Positions 1-8,639 of a DNA stretch of 64,000 bases are shown here, in pieces (within the stretch, counting starts at the first letter, position 1; every line of letters begins with the position of its first letter). Source of the DNA: UBA8752 sp965657965. GTDB taxonomy: Bacteria; Bacteroidota; Bacteroidia; Flavobacteriales_D; Sanyastnellaceae. Location of the stretch: contig CBFHQM010000001.1 of NCBI GenBank assembly GCA_965657965.1, positions 186,001 to 250,000 on the forward strand. The letters are read 5' to 3'. The translations under genes were made by a program, and so were the position numbers. The notes beneath the pieces were generated by a model. That model was not told the DNA's origin and searched no databases. It worked only from the letters and a program-made list of their open reading frames with translations.

Positions 1-302
1 GACGTCGTGCCAGAATACCCGGCTTGGCGGTTTGCGGAAAAACAGGGACAGTTCAAGACGAACCCAGAAAGGACCACTCCGTTTTCATTGCTTTTGCCCC
101 CATGGACAACCCTCAAATTGCCCTGAGCGTTTACGTCGAAAATTCTGGTTTTGGTGGCGAATGGGCAGCCCCAATCGCAGCGCTTCTTGTCGAACAGTAC
201 GTGAATGGCGAGGTCACGCAAACCGAACGACTGGAACGCATTCTCGACGCAGACTTGTCTGACCCCTACCCAGAGCCGGAACCAAGCCCAGGGTCAAATT
301 GA
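1..302 (+). CDS. mrdA: Penicillin-binding protein 2 (peptidoglycan transpeptidase), 3' fragment
   Basis: This is the C-terminal end of a class B penicillin-binding protein, the periplasmic DD-transpeptidase that works with RodA during cell elongation. The reading frame is open from the left edge, so the start lies outside the window. The visible part carries the third active-site motif of the transpeptidase domain, KTGT at bases 39-50, inside a VCGKTGT context. It is followed by the HSVFIAFAP strand and the ALSVYVEN segment typical of PBP2 C-termini. A short proline- and glutamate-rich tail ends at a TGA. The frame should be extended leftward, because the apparent TTG at base 24 falls inside the conserved domain. 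It is convergent with rodA, with only two bases between the stop codons, whereas these genes are normally co-directional. Confidence 0.88.
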   Translation, partial: RRARIPGLAVCGKTGTVQDEPRKDHSVFIAFAPMDNPQIALSVYVENSGFGGEWAAPIAALLVEQYVNGEVTQTERLERILDADLSDPYPEPEPSPGSN

Positions 303-304
303 AC

Positions 305-1627
305 TCAGCGCAATACGCTGAACCGTTCCGCATCCAAGCGCAGCAAAATGGCCACCATGATCGAAAAGGCCATGAAACTCGACCCTCCGTAGCTCATGAA
401 GGGAAGGGGAATGCCAATTACCGGGACAAGCCCCAAAACCATGCCCACATTGATCAGCAGGTGCATAAATAAAATGCCCCCTAAGCTGTATGCGTAGACC
501 CTGGTGAATTGACTTCGTTGTCGCTCCCCGAGATAAAAAATGCGCAGGAGGAAAGTGGCGTAGAGCAGGAGGAAAAACACGGCGCCCAAGAAGCCCCGTT
601 CCTCCGACCATTTACAAAAGATGAAGTCGGTTTCTTGCTCGGGAACAAAGCCATACCCGGTCATGGGACCCTCTCTCCAGCCTTTTCCCGTGAGGCCCCC
701 AGAACCAATGGCGGTCTTGGCGTGTCGAATGTTGTAGTCCGCATCTGGATTGCTCACATCCAAACCAAACAACACGTGAATCCGTTCTTTTTGGTGCGGC
801 CGCAATACGTCTTCCAATGCCACGTGCAAGGCAAAAGAGTAAGCCAGCCCCGCCACCAAAACAGCCAAAGCCACGCGCACTGTTCGGGCACGATAGCGCG
901 GCAATGTGGCGCTTCTCAGCACTTGAATGACCACGCCCCCCATCACAACCAACCCCACCACAAACGCGGTGAATCCTGTTTTCTCGCCCAGCCAAGGGTA
1001 CTCCACCTCACTCGCGCCCGTCAAAATGGTCAACACCGCCAAAACGATGGCAGCAAACCCAGCAATCAGGACAGCACCTGTCATGCCCTCTCGGTAGAGC
1101 GCAAAAACAAAACCCAAAAACACCAGCACTGTGCCTGCGTCAGGCTGCAAGAGTATCAAGCCTGCCGGAAGGCCTACGATGGCCAAACTGCGGAAACGCT
1201 TTGGCCAGTCTCGCCATCCATCGCGCGTGCCGAGATACCAAGACAGGGCCATCGACGTGCCCAACTTTGCGAATTCCGAAGGTTGGATGCCAAAACCGCC
1301 CACCCCGAACCAAGAACGGGCACCGCCCACCTTTTTTCCGATCACCAAAACCAAGGCACAAAGGACAATCTGAGTACCATAGTTCAACCAAGCCGTTCGA
1401 ATGAAAAACTCGCCGTCTACTTGAAGAATGAGTGCCCCAACCACCAAACTAACGCCCAGCCATAACGCCTGTTTTCCGTGCAACGTCCCGAGAGACCACA
1501 GCACATCTCCATCTGGACCAGAAGCGGCGGAAACCAAGTTCCACCACCCCAGTGCAGCCAGCATCAAAAACAAGACCACCGTGAGGCTGTCGAGGTTGGT
1601 GCCAATGCTGGCGTTGCGCGCTGCCAT
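305..1627 (-). CDS. rodA: Rod shape-determining protein RodA (SEDS glycosyltransferase)
   Basis: RodA is the SEDS-family peptidoglycan glycosyltransferase of the elongation machinery, an integral inner-membrane protein that pairs with PBP2. The 440 residues are dominated by hydrophobic segments. Family landmarks are in order: a GIQPSEFAK stretch at 113-121, QPDAGT at 161-166, a DVLRPHQKERI loop at 273-283, AIGSGGLTGKG at 306-316, VPEQETDFIF at 328-337 and GIPLPFMSYGGSS at 405-417. These distinguish it from the division paralogue FtsW. It starts with ATG six bases after the sucB stop, so it is probably cotranscribed with the 2-oxoglutarate dehydrogenase genes. Its usual partner mrdA lies tail to tail on the other strand. 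Length and motifs look intact. Confidence 0.93.
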   Translation of the reverse strand: MAARNASIGTNLDSLTVVLFLMLAALGWWNLVSAASGPDGDVLWSLGTLHGKQALWLGVSLVVGALILQVDGEFFIRTAWLNYGTQIVLCALVLVIGKKVGGARSWFGVGGFGIQPSEFAKLGTSMALSWYLGTRDGWRDWPKRFRSLAIVGLPAGLILLQPDAGTVLVFLGFVFALYREGMTGAVLIAGFAAIVLAVLTILTGASEVEYPWLGEKTGFTAFVVGLVVMGGVVIQVLRSATLPRYRARTVRVALAVLVAGLAYSFALHVALEDVLRPHQKERIHVLFGLDVSNPDADYNIRHAKTAIGSGGLTGKGWREGPMTGYGFVPEQETDFIFCKWSEERGFLGAVFFLLLYATFLLRIFYLGERQRSQFTRVYAYSLGGILFMHLLINVGMVLGLVPVIGIPLPFMSYGGSSFMAFSIMVAILLRLDAERFSVLR

Positions 1628-1633
1628 GGGCGG

Positions 1634-2902
1634 TTACAGCCCCAAAAGGACTTCCATCGGGTCCTTGGACCCAAACAACATCCGCTCAGGGTTCTCCAAC
1701 ATCTCTTTCACCGCCACCAAAAAGCTCACGCTTTCCTTGCCGTCGATGATGCGGTGGTCATAGCTCAGTGCCACATACATGATCGGCCGGATTTCCACCT
1801 GGCCATCGATGGCCACGGGGCGTTCCACGATGTTGTGCATGCCCAAAATGGCACTCTGTGGCGGATTGATAATGGGAGTAGACAACATGGAACCGAACAC
1901 ACCGCCATTGGTGATGGTGAACGTTCCCCCGGTCATCTCGTCGACCGTGATTTCTCCGTCGCGGGCGCGAATGGCGAGCCGCTTGATTTCGGCTTCGATT
2001 TGATCCAGGGACATGGACTCTGCATTGCGCACCACCGGAACCATAAGGCCTTTGGGTGAGCTCACAGCGATGCCAATGTCGGCGTAGTCATGCAGGCGCA
2101 TTTCCTTGCCATCGATCATGGCATTGACCGCTGGATAAAGTTCCAAAGCCGACGTCACAGCCTTGGTAAAGAAGCCCATGAACCCGAGGCCAACACCGTG
2201 GTGCTCCTTGAACTTGTTCTTGTACTTCTTGCGAAGGTCCATGATGGGCTTCATGTCCACCTCGTTGAAGGTGGTCAACATCGCCGTCTCATTCTTAACG
2301 CCCACCAAGCGCTCTGCCACCTTGCGGCGCAGCATGCTCATCTTTTCGTTGCGAACCTCACGGCTTCCGGACCAACCCGAACCTGGCAAGGCCGGTGCGG
2401 GAACACCTGCAGCCAATGCGTTGAGTACATCTTGTTTAAGCACACGGCCACCCGGGCCAGACCCGGTCACTTGCCCAGCTTTCAATCCGCCTTCTTCCAT
2501 GAGCTTTCGCGCAGCGGGAGAAGGATGCCCCACCGCATGGCCCACAGGAGCGGGCGCAGGAGCGGGAGACGGGGCTGGAGACGGGGCTGGAGCTGGAGCT
2601 GGAGTTGGTGCAGGTGCGGCAACGGACGCTGCTGCAGGAGGTGCGGCATCCGCCGGTACTTCGGCATCTGTGTCGATTAAGCAGACCACGGCGCCAACGG
2701 CCACGGCATCGCCTTCCTCGGCTTTGAGCGTAATGGTGCCAGCTGCCTCGGCGGGCAACTCCAGCGTCGCCTTGTCGCTGTCGACCTCGGCAATGGCTTG
2801 GTCTTTGAAGACATAGTCTCCGTCGGCGACCAACCAGGCTGCAATTTCCACTTCCGAGATGGACTCCCCTGGACTGGGGACCTTCATTTCAAGGATGGGC
2901 AT
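1634..2902 (-). CDS. sucB: 2-oxoglutarate dehydrogenase E2 (dihydrolipoyllysine succinyltransferase)
   Basis: This is the E2 core of the 2-oxoglutarate dehydrogenase complex, which passes the succinyl group from lipoamide to CoA in the TCA cycle. An N-terminal lipoyl domain (about 1-78) carries the lipoylated lysine at K44 in the DSDKA motif. A long Ala/Pro linker (about 80-125) follows, then a peripheral-subunit-binding domain (about 126-162), then the catalytic domain from about 185. That domain ends with the DHRIIDG signature at 382-388, with His383 and Asp387 as the expected catalytic pair. There is one lipoyl domain, the usual number for this E2. It lies 48 bases after sucA on the same strand, which identifies it as OGDH E2 and not pyruvate dehydrogenase E2. 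The E3 gene lpdA is about 10 kb away. Confidence 0.95.
   Translation of the reverse strand: MPILEMKVPSPGESISEVEIAAWLVADGDYVFKDQAIAEVDSDKATLELPAEAAGTITLKAEEGDAVAVGAVVCLIDTDAEVPADAAPPAAASVAAPAPTPAPAPAPSPAPSPAPAPAPVGHAVGHPSPAARKLMEEGGLKAGQVTGSGPGGRVLKQDVLNALAAGVPAPALPGSGWSGSREVRNEKMSMLRRKVAERLVGVKNETAMLTTFNEVDMKPIMDLRKKYKNKFKEHHGVGLGFMGFFTKAVTSALELYPAVNAMIDGKEMRLHDYADIGIAVSSPKGLMVPVVRNAESMSLDQIEAEIKRLAIRARDGEITVDEMTGGTFTITNGGVFGSMLSTPIINPPQSAILGMHNIVERPVAIDGQVEIRPIMYVALSYDHRIIDGKESVSFLVAVKEMLENPERMLFGSKDPMEVLLGL
2546..2620. repeat. Low-complexity Ala-Pro linker repeat inside sucB
   Basis: Short degenerate direct repeats (a GAGACGGGGCTG unit twice, then GAGCTG units, read on the plus strand) encode the Ala/Pro-rich flexible linker between the lipoyl and subunit-binding domains of E2. 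The array is in frame and may vary in length by slippage. It is an internal coding repeat, not a mobile element. Confidence 0.7.
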
Positions 2903-2950
2903 GGGATGGGTTTGAGGATCAGGTGGGTGTATCGATTGCGCTCAAGGTCG

Positions 2951-5722
2951 TCAACCGAGTTGAAATACAGAATCAATCACAGCCTGATGACGTTCATTGT
3001 GAACCACAGGACTTCCAGAAGCCGGACTTGCAGATGCAGGTCGGGCAAAGAACCGAGCTACGCCAGGTCCAAATCGATGCAGGTGTGCATACGCCCCCAT
3101 GTTGGAAGGCTCTTCTTGCGCCCAGCACAATGTGGCCCCTTCGTAGCGGTCCAAAATGGCGCCCAATTCGGCCGTCGGGAAAGGATACAGCTGTTCGAGG
3201 CGAACCAAGGCCACCGTGTCCATGTCTCCGGCCAAAACGCGCTTTTTGCGCGCTTCAAGCAAGTCGTAATAGAACTTTCCTGAGCACAGGACTACATTTT
3301 TTACGCTGCCCGCAGAGCTTCCCGCGCGCTGCGGGTCGTCAATCACCGCCTGGAATTTGCCTTCCGACAAATCCGCCATGGTGCTGACTGCGTCGGGATA
3401 ACGCAACAGTTTCTTCGGAGTAAAGACCACCAGAGGTTTCCGGAATGGACGAAGCACCTGCCTTCTGAGCAAGTGAAAGTGGTTGGCCGGTGTGGTAGGA
3501 TTGGCCACCTGCATGTTGTCCTGCGCACAAAGTTGCAGATACCGCTCCATGCGTCCGCTGGAATGCTCACTGCCCATGCCTTCATACCCGTGAGGCAAAA
3601 AGAGCGTGAGGCCATTCGGGGCATTCCACTTGTCCTCCCCAGCCGCTAAGAACTGGTCGATGATGATCTGGGCCCCATTGTTGAAGTCGCCAAACTGCGC
3701 TTCCCAAATGGTCAGGCCTTCGGGCGTGCCGTAGGCATAGCCAAAGTCGAAGCCCATGACGCCGTATTCACTCAAATGCGAGTTGAAAATCGAAATGTCT
3801 GCTTGCGCAGCTTCGAGGTGATTCAACGGGATGCGCTCTTCTTCTGTGTCCTCTGTCTTGACCACGGCATGGCGGTGGCTAAAGGTGCCCCTTTCCACAT
3901 CTTGTCCGCTCAAACGAACCGGGTGGCCTTCCACAAGCAACGTACCGTAGGCCAACAACTCTCCCAGCCCCCAATCCAACCGATCGCCTTCGATCATGGC
4001 TCGGCGGTCTTTAAACAGCTTTTTGACCTTGCGGAAGTAATTCTTGTCTTCGGGCAAACTGCACAGGGCTTCGGCCAAACGGCCCAACCGTTCGCGGTCA
4101 AACCCTGTCCACACCTCCATGGCGTCGTCTCCCGCTTGTTTCAAACGGTATTCGCTCCAGAGGTTTCCAAGGAAGTTGGTGACGTGAATTTTGTCGCTGG
4201 ACTTGGCCGCTTCCATGGCGGTGTCCAATTTTCCTTCGACCTCTGCCCGCATCCCCTCTGCTGTCGAACGATCAATGGTGCCTTCTGCGACCAATTGCTG
4301 CAGGTACAACTCTCGCGCATTGGGGTGCTGCTGAATGGCCTTGTACAATTTGGGCTGAGTGAACTTGGGCTCGTCGCCTTCGTTGTGGCCGTATTTGCGG
4401 TAACCAAGCAGATCGATGAAGACGTCTCGGTGCCAACGCTGGCGATACTCCAATGCAATGCGAACGGCTGTCACCACCGCCTCTGCATCGTCGGCGTTGA
4501 CGTGGAAAACCGGACAGTGTGTGGCCTTGGCCACGTCCGTGCAGTAAATGCTTGTGCGCGCGTCCAGATAGTTGGTGGTAAAACCGACTTGATTGTTGAC
4601 CACCAGATGGATGGTTCCACCGGCGCGGTAGCCATCGAGCTCGGCCATTTGGACCAACTCATACACCACGCCTTGTCCAGCCACAGCGGCATCGCCGTGC
4701 ACCAAAATGGGCACCACAGCGTCTTCTGATTTGTGCTCGCGGTCAATGCGGGCTCGGGCAATGCCCTCCACCACGGGGTCCACCGCCTCCAAGTGCGATG
4801 GGTTTGGGGCCAAGGTGATGTGCACGGGAACGCCCGTGTCGGCCACCATGTCCGTGCTGTAGCCCATGTGGTACTTGACGTCGCCGTCAAAATCTTCGCC
4901 GTGGTCGTAGGCCTTGCCTGCAAACTCTTCGAAAATGTCGGTGTAGGGCTTATTGAGGATGTGAGCAAGGGTATTTAATCGGCCGCGGTGCGCCATGCCG
5001 ATGATAAACTCCTTGGCGCCCAGCTCGCTGCCGCGCTCCACAATGGCGTCCAACGCCGGCAATAGGCTCTCTCCGCCTTCCACGCTAAAGCGCTTTTGGC
5101 CGACGAATTTCTTTTGGAGGAACTCTTCGAATACGGTGGCTTGGTTGAGCTTCTTGAAGATCTGCTTCTTCTCTCCCGCAGTCAAAACGGGACGGTTGGC
5201 CAACTCAATGTGATCCTTGAACCAATTCCACCGTTCGGGCTCACGGATGTACATGAACTCAATGCCAATGGAATGGCAGTAAGTTTCTTCCAAATGGGCA
5301 ATGATGTCCCGCAAGGGTGCCGGGCCAATGCCCACTTCACTCCCCGCCTCAAAAACCACATCCAAATCGGCGTCTTCCAAGCCAAAATGACCAATGCTCA
5401 AATCTGGACTGTAGTCGCGCCGTGCGCGCACAGGATTGGTCTTGGTGAAGAGGTGACCCCGCGTGCGGTAAGCGAGAATCAAGTTGATTACCCGGAATTC
5501 TTTCGGCGCCAAGGCCGCGTTGGCCGTGGTGCTAGAATTGGCTCCTGTTCCTGCCGTGCCAGACGCAACGGCGTCCTCGCCGTAAATGCGTTGGGCAAAA
5601 TCAAAGCCAAGAAAAAAGTGACGCCACGTCGGGTCGACCGAATTCGGGTCGTCGAGGAACTTCCGATACAGCGCCTCAATGGCGCCCGGTTCGGCGTTGC
5701 TCAGATGGGAATGGAGGTCCAT
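2951..5722 (-). CDS. sucA: 2-oxoglutarate dehydrogenase E1 component
   Basis: This is the thiamine-diphosphate-dependent decarboxylase of the 2-oxoglutarate dehydrogenase complex (923 residues, normal for the family). The N-terminal 45 residues form the short helical E2-binding segment, with the ALYRKFLDDP and WRHFF pieces typical of OdhA/SucA. The ThDP-binding half contains the MAHRGRLNTLAH stretch and the conserved HGDAAVAGQG and VVNNQVGFTT segments. The transketolase-like half contains the IWEAQFGDF motif, and the C-terminal region has WAQEEPSNMGA. It is first in the sucA-sucB-rodA set. A TAACTTTG promoter-like box lies 20-27 bases upstream of the ATG. There is no sign of frameshift or truncation. 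Confidence 0.96.
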   Translation of the reverse strand: MDLHSHLSNAEPGAIEALYRKFLDDPNSVDPTWRHFFLGFDFAQRIYGEDAVASGTAGTGANSSTTANAALAPKEFRVINLILAYRTRGHLFTKTNPVRARRDYSPDLSIGHFGLEDADLDVVFEAGSEVGIGPAPLRDIIAHLEETYCHSIGIEFMYIREPERWNWFKDHIELANRPVLTAGEKKQIFKKLNQATVFEEFLQKKFVGQKRFSVEGGESLLPALDAIVERGSELGAKEFIIGMAHRGRLNTLAHILNKPYTDIFEEFAGKAYDHGEDFDGDVKYHMGYSTDMVADTGVPVHITLAPNPSHLEAVDPVVEGIARARIDREHKSEDAVVPILVHGDAAVAGQGVVYELVQMAELDGYRAGGTIHLVVNNQVGFTTNYLDARTSIYCTDVAKATHCPVFHVNADDAEAVVTAVRIALEYRQRWHRDVFIDLLGYRKYGHNEGDEPKFTQPKLYKAIQQHPNARELYLQQLVAEGTIDRSTAEGMRAEVEGKLDTAMEAAKSSDKIHVTNFLGNLWSEYRLKQAGDDAMEVWTGFDRERLGRLAEALCSLPEDKNYFRKVKKLFKDRRAMIEGDRLDWGLGELLAYGTLLVEGHPVRLSGQDVERGTFSHRHAVVKTEDTEEERIPLNHLEAAQADISIFNSHLSEYGVMGFDFGYAYGTPEGLTIWEAQFGDFNNGAQIIIDQFLAAGEDKWNAPNGLTLFLPHGYEGMGSEHSSGRMERYLQLCAQDNMQVANPTTPANHFHLLRRQVLRPFRKPLVVFTPKKLLRYPDAVSTMADLSEGKFQAVIDDPQRAGSSAGSVKNVVLCSGKFYYDLLEARKKRVLAGDMDTVALVRLEQLYPFPTAELGAILDRYEGATLCWAQEEPSNMGAYAHLHRFGPGVARFFARPASASPASGSPVVHNERHQAVIDSVFQLG

Positions 5723-5741
5723 TGATGCTCTCTGCGACAGA

Positions 5742-5749
5742 CAAAGTTA
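5742..5749 (-). promoter_or_regulatory. Putative -7 element upstream of sucA
   Basis: Read on the minus strand this is TAACTTTG, an exact match to the Bacteroidota housekeeping-sigma -7 consensus TAnnTTTG. It would place the transcript start about a dozen bases before the sucA ATG. No clear TTG/TTTG -33 box is visible at the expected spacing. The identical octamer lies upstream of lpdA and asd in this window. Confidence 0.45.
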
Positions 5750-5812
5750 CATCCTTCAAGGGGCCACTTGACGTTGATTTTCTGCAGGTTGCCCACGGCA
5801 GCCTTGTCCATA

Positions 5813-6829
5813 TCAATTCAGCCGGGCGGTGACCATGCCTGCAACCCCGTGAAGCAGGGCCATTGCGGCTTCTGAACCCGAGAGCGCATTGGGGTTTTGG
5901 GCATTGAGTCGGGCCAAGGCTCCTTCGGCCAGGGCAACTTGTCCTGCCATCGCATCGCGCAATTCGACATCGACCCCCAAATGGCGGTAAAGGCGAAGCA
6001 CACGCTCCACTTTTCCAGCTGAACGCTGTCCCATCTCTTGATTCAAGGCGTCAAAGTCTTCGCCGTGCGCCTTCTCCAAGGCGCGAATCAGCAAGAACGT
6101 TTTCTTATCGGCGAGGATGTCTCCGCCGACCTGCTTTCCGAAGTTTTCTGGGTTGCCAAACGCGTCGAGGTAGTCGTCTTGCAATTGGAAGGCCAGACCA
6201 ACGTGAAGGCCGAATTCGTACAATGCTTTTCGCGCCTCGCTGTCTGCACCGGCCGACTTCCCGCCCATGTCGAGGGCCGCCGCCAAAAGCACAGAGGTCT
6301 TGAGGCGGATCATCTCCATGTACTCTCCGATCGTCACGTCGTTGCGTGACTCGAAAGCCATGTCCTGCTCCTGCCCTTCGCACACTTCGAGTGCGGTTCT
6401 GTGGTACATGCGCAGCAGGTCCGGCAACGCCTGACTTGGCGCATCCAGGAGAGCCTCGCAGGCCATCACATGCAAAGCGTCGCCAGAGAGGATGGCGGCA
6501 TTGTTGTCCCACTTTTCGTGCACTGTGGGCTGTCCGCGCCGGAGCGGGGCATCGTCCATGATGTCGTCGTGCATCAAAGTGAAGTTGTGAAAAAGCTCCA
6601 CAGCCAACGCCGCCGGAAGGGCATCGCGTAAACGTCCGCCAGCCGCCTCGCATGCAGCCAAAACCAAAACAGGTCGGAGGCGCTTGCCCCCAAGGGACAT
6701 GAGGTATCGAACCGGTGCGTACAACTCCGTATCGGGGTATCGGGTCAAGAATTCGGCAACGCCGTTCTCAAAGGTCAGCCGGTAATTCTCCATGGCTGTT
6801 TTCGCATCAAACGTGGCTTTTGTGTCCAT
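5813..6829 (-). CDS. Polyprenyl synthetase (trans-isoprenyl diphosphate synthase)
   Basis: This enzyme chain-elongates isoprenyl diphosphates by condensing IPP with allylic diphosphates. The 338 residues show GGKRLRP at 47-53, the first aspartate-rich motif DDIMD at 88-92 followed by LRRGQPT, and the second motif DDYLD at 218-222 followed by a GKQVGGD segment. Both Mg-binding motifs are intact. Phe83 sits five residues before the first motif, a position that limits chain length, so a short product (FPP/GGPP range) is plausible but not proven. The ATG overlaps the rfbA stop in a TGATG arrangement, which suggests translational coupling. A TTG one codon upstream is less likely as a start. Product length cannot be settled from sequence. 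Confidence 0.9.
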   Translation of the reverse strand: MDTKATFDAKTAMENYRLTFENGVAEFLTRYPDTELYAPVRYLMSLGGKRLRPVLVLAACEAAGGRLRDALPAALAVELFHNFTLMHDDIMDDAPLRRGQPTVHEKWDNNAAILSGDALHVMACEALLDAPSQALPDLLRMYHRTALEVCEGQEQDMAFESRNDVTIGEYMEMIRLKTSVLLAAALDMGGKSAGADSEARKALYEFGLHVGLAFQLQDDYLDAFGNPENFGKQVGGDILADKKTFLLIRALEKAHGEDFDALNQEMGQRSAGKVERVLRLYRHLGVDVELRDAMAGQVALAEGALARLNAQNPNALSGSEAAMALLHGVAGMVTARLN

Positions 6830-7698
6830 CAAAGTCCGTGGTTCAATTGCTGGTGAATGTACTGTCCATACCCACTTTTCACGAGTTCGTCGGCGAGGGC
6901 ACGTGCCTCTTCTGTGCTGATGAAGCCCATGCGCCAGGCGATTTCTTCGAGACAGGCAATTTTCAGGCCTTGGCGCTCTTCAATCACTTGGACATACTGA
7001 CTGGCTTGCGTGAGCGAGGTAAAAGTACCCGTGTCCAGCCAAGCTGTGCCCCGGTCCAATTTGCTCACAAACAGCTCTCCCATCTCGAGATACGCCTTGT
7101 TCACATCGGTGATTTCGTATTCGCCCCGCGCACTTGGCTCAATGTTTTTTGCAATCTCAACCACGCGATTGTCATAGAAATACAAGCCGGGAACGGCAAA
7201 CCTGGACTTGGGTTGCTCGGGCTTTTCTTCAAGGCTCACCACACGGTCTTCTTCGTCGAATTCCACTACGCCGTATCGTTCGGGGTCTGCAACTTGGTAA
7301 GCATACACCATGGCGCCGTCCACATGGGTATTGTCGCGGAGGATGCGACCAAAGCCCCGGCCATAGAAGATGTTGTCGCCCAACACCAAGGCCACTTTGT
7401 CGTCTCCAATGAACGATTCCCCCAGCACGAAGGCTTGCGCCAATCCGTTGGGCACCTTTTGCTCCACGTAAGAAAAACGGCATCCCCATTGACTGCCATC
7501 CCCCAACAAACGCTGAAATCCCGGCAAATCATGCGGAGTCGAAATGATCAGGATCTCCCGAATCCCGCTGATCATCAGCGTGGACAAGGGGTAATAAATC
7601 ATGGGCTTGTCGTAGATCGGCATCAGCTGCTTGCTGATGGCCTTGGTGATCGGATACAAGCGGGTTCCACTTCCCCCGGCGAGAATGATGCCTTTCAT
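6829..7698 (-). CDS. rfbA: Glucose-1-phosphate thymidylyltransferase
   Basis: This enzyme activates glucose-1-phosphate with dTTP to dTDP-glucose, the first step to dTDP-rhamnose and other deoxysugars of surface polysaccharides. The 289-residue protein opens with the nucleotidyltransferase motif GGSGTRLYP at residues 8-16. It has the KPMIYYPLS substrate segment and the LVLGDNIFYG metal-binding region, and the EEKPEQPKS and AWLDTGT motifs typical of the RmlA family. No rfbB, rfbC or rfbD lies beside it, so the rest of the pathway must be elsewhere. It starts 17 bases after the TauD-like gene and runs directly into the polyprenyl synthetase, so it may only share a transcript with the tailoring genes upstream. 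Confidence 0.95.
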   Translation of the reverse strand: MKGIILAGGSGTRLYPITKAISKQLMPIYDKPMIYYPLSTLMISGIREILIISTPHDLPGFQRLLGDGSQWGCRFSYVEQKVPNGLAQAFVLGESFIGDDKVALVLGDNIFYGRGFGRILRDNTHVDGAMVYAYQVADPERYGVVEFDEEDRVVSLEEKPEQPKSRFAVPGLYFYDNRVVEIAKNIEPSARGEYEITDVNKAYLEMGELFVSKLDRGTAWLDTGTFTSLTQASQYVQVIEERQGLKIACLEEIAWRMGFISTEEARALADELVKSGYGQYIHQQLNHGL

Positions 7699-7715
7699 TC
7701 CCTAAAGGTCCGGAT

Positions 7716-8639
7716 TCAGGCCCGCAAGGACAAGGGGGGGCGAATCGAATCTGTAAATCCATCGACCCAAGCCCGAACCAAGCAGCGCGGTGCCGTGCCT
7801 GGCCGGTCTTCAAACGCTTCCCTACCGTGGACCATTATTCGGTTGTTGGCCAAAAGCATGTCCCCCCTTTTCATCTGAAAACTCAGTGCGTTGATGGCCA
7901 TGTCTTGGTCCATAAAATCAAACAGCTCCGTGAGTTCCTTTGGCACCCTTCTGCCCAACTTATGCAGGGCCCTTTCAGTCCAAAACCGCATGTAGCGGAA
8001 CACAGTGCCGTGCTCATCTTCGGCCAGTACCGGGATGGCATTGGACTGAATCACCGACAAATGTCCCTGCCGTCCTGGAGTCACCACATCGCGCGGCCAC
8101 GCTTTCCGTGCAATCGGCTCCAGCTCGGGATGCTTCAAACGCAAACGGCCCATCATCTCCTCCGCATTGGCCAACAAACTTCGGCCACCCGCCGCACCCT
8201 GCTGCAGGCACAGTAGGGCCACCAAATCTGGGTTGTATCCGGCATCACTGCTGTCTGTGTGCAGCCCCGTTGCCGCGCGCGTTTTGCTCACAGGTGCATT
8301 GGATGTCTTGTGATCCAATCCTTGATCGATCACATCAAAAAGCGGCCCGTATCGGTTGTTCAACACCCCAAATTGACGGAGAACCACAACGTAAGCCCAG
8401 CGCAATTGTGCATCCGTCCAAGCGGCTGGTGCACCCAATACCACATGCCCCGTGGAGGAGGTCAACGCGTTGGCCAAAGCGGTCAAATCAAGTGTGGGAC
8501 AGCCGCGGCCATCCAGCGCATCGGACAACGCGGCTTCGGCGCGATCACGAGCGGGTAGGGCCCTTCGCAAAGCGCGTGGAATGGGCATGCGACAAACTTT
8601 GCGCGCGGAACTGGAGAGGGATGGGAAAGTGTGACTCAT
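7716..8639 (-). CDS. TauD/TfdA-family Fe(II)/2-oxoglutarate-dependent dioxygenase
   Basis: This is a 307-residue protein of the TauD/clavaminate-synthase-like superfamily, which uses Fe(II), O2 and 2-oxoglutarate to hydroxylate, desaturate or cleave small substrates. The facial-triad motif is visible as H127-x-D129 (GLHTDS) with the distal His at 271 (IMVHGREAF). A downstream Arg in the RCLVRAW segment (285 or 289) is the likely 2-oxoglutarate carboxylate ligand. The ATG overlaps the stop of the methyltransferase gene as ATGA, indicating tight coupling. Substrate is not predictable. The context (methyltransferase plus diiron-oxidase homologue) favours a role in tailoring an amino-acid-derived molecule over sulfonate use, and no taurine transporter genes are nearby. 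Confidence 0.85.
   Translation of the reverse strand: MSHTFPSLSSSARKVCRMPIPRALRRALPARDRAEAALSDALDGRGCPTLDLTALANALTSSTGHVVLGAPAAWTDAQLRWAYVVVLRQFGVLNNRYGPLFDVIDQGLDHKTSNAPVSKTRAATGLHTDSSDAGYNPDLVALLCLQQGAAGGRSLLANAEEMMGRLRLKHPELEPIARKAWPRDVVTPGRQGHLSVIQSNAIPVLAEDEHGTVFRYMRFWTERALHKLGRRVPKELTELFDFMDQDMAINALSFQMKRGDMLLANNRIMVHGREAFEDRPGTAPRCLVRAWVDGFTDSIRPPLSLRA

Noticed and set aside
509..1465. Open frame of 318 codons opposite rodA
   Set aside because: RodA is recognisable along its whole length and the antisense translation has no family features.
2546..2620. CRISPR or mobile repeat array
   Set aside because: The repeats are short, degenerate and in frame inside sucB, without spacers.
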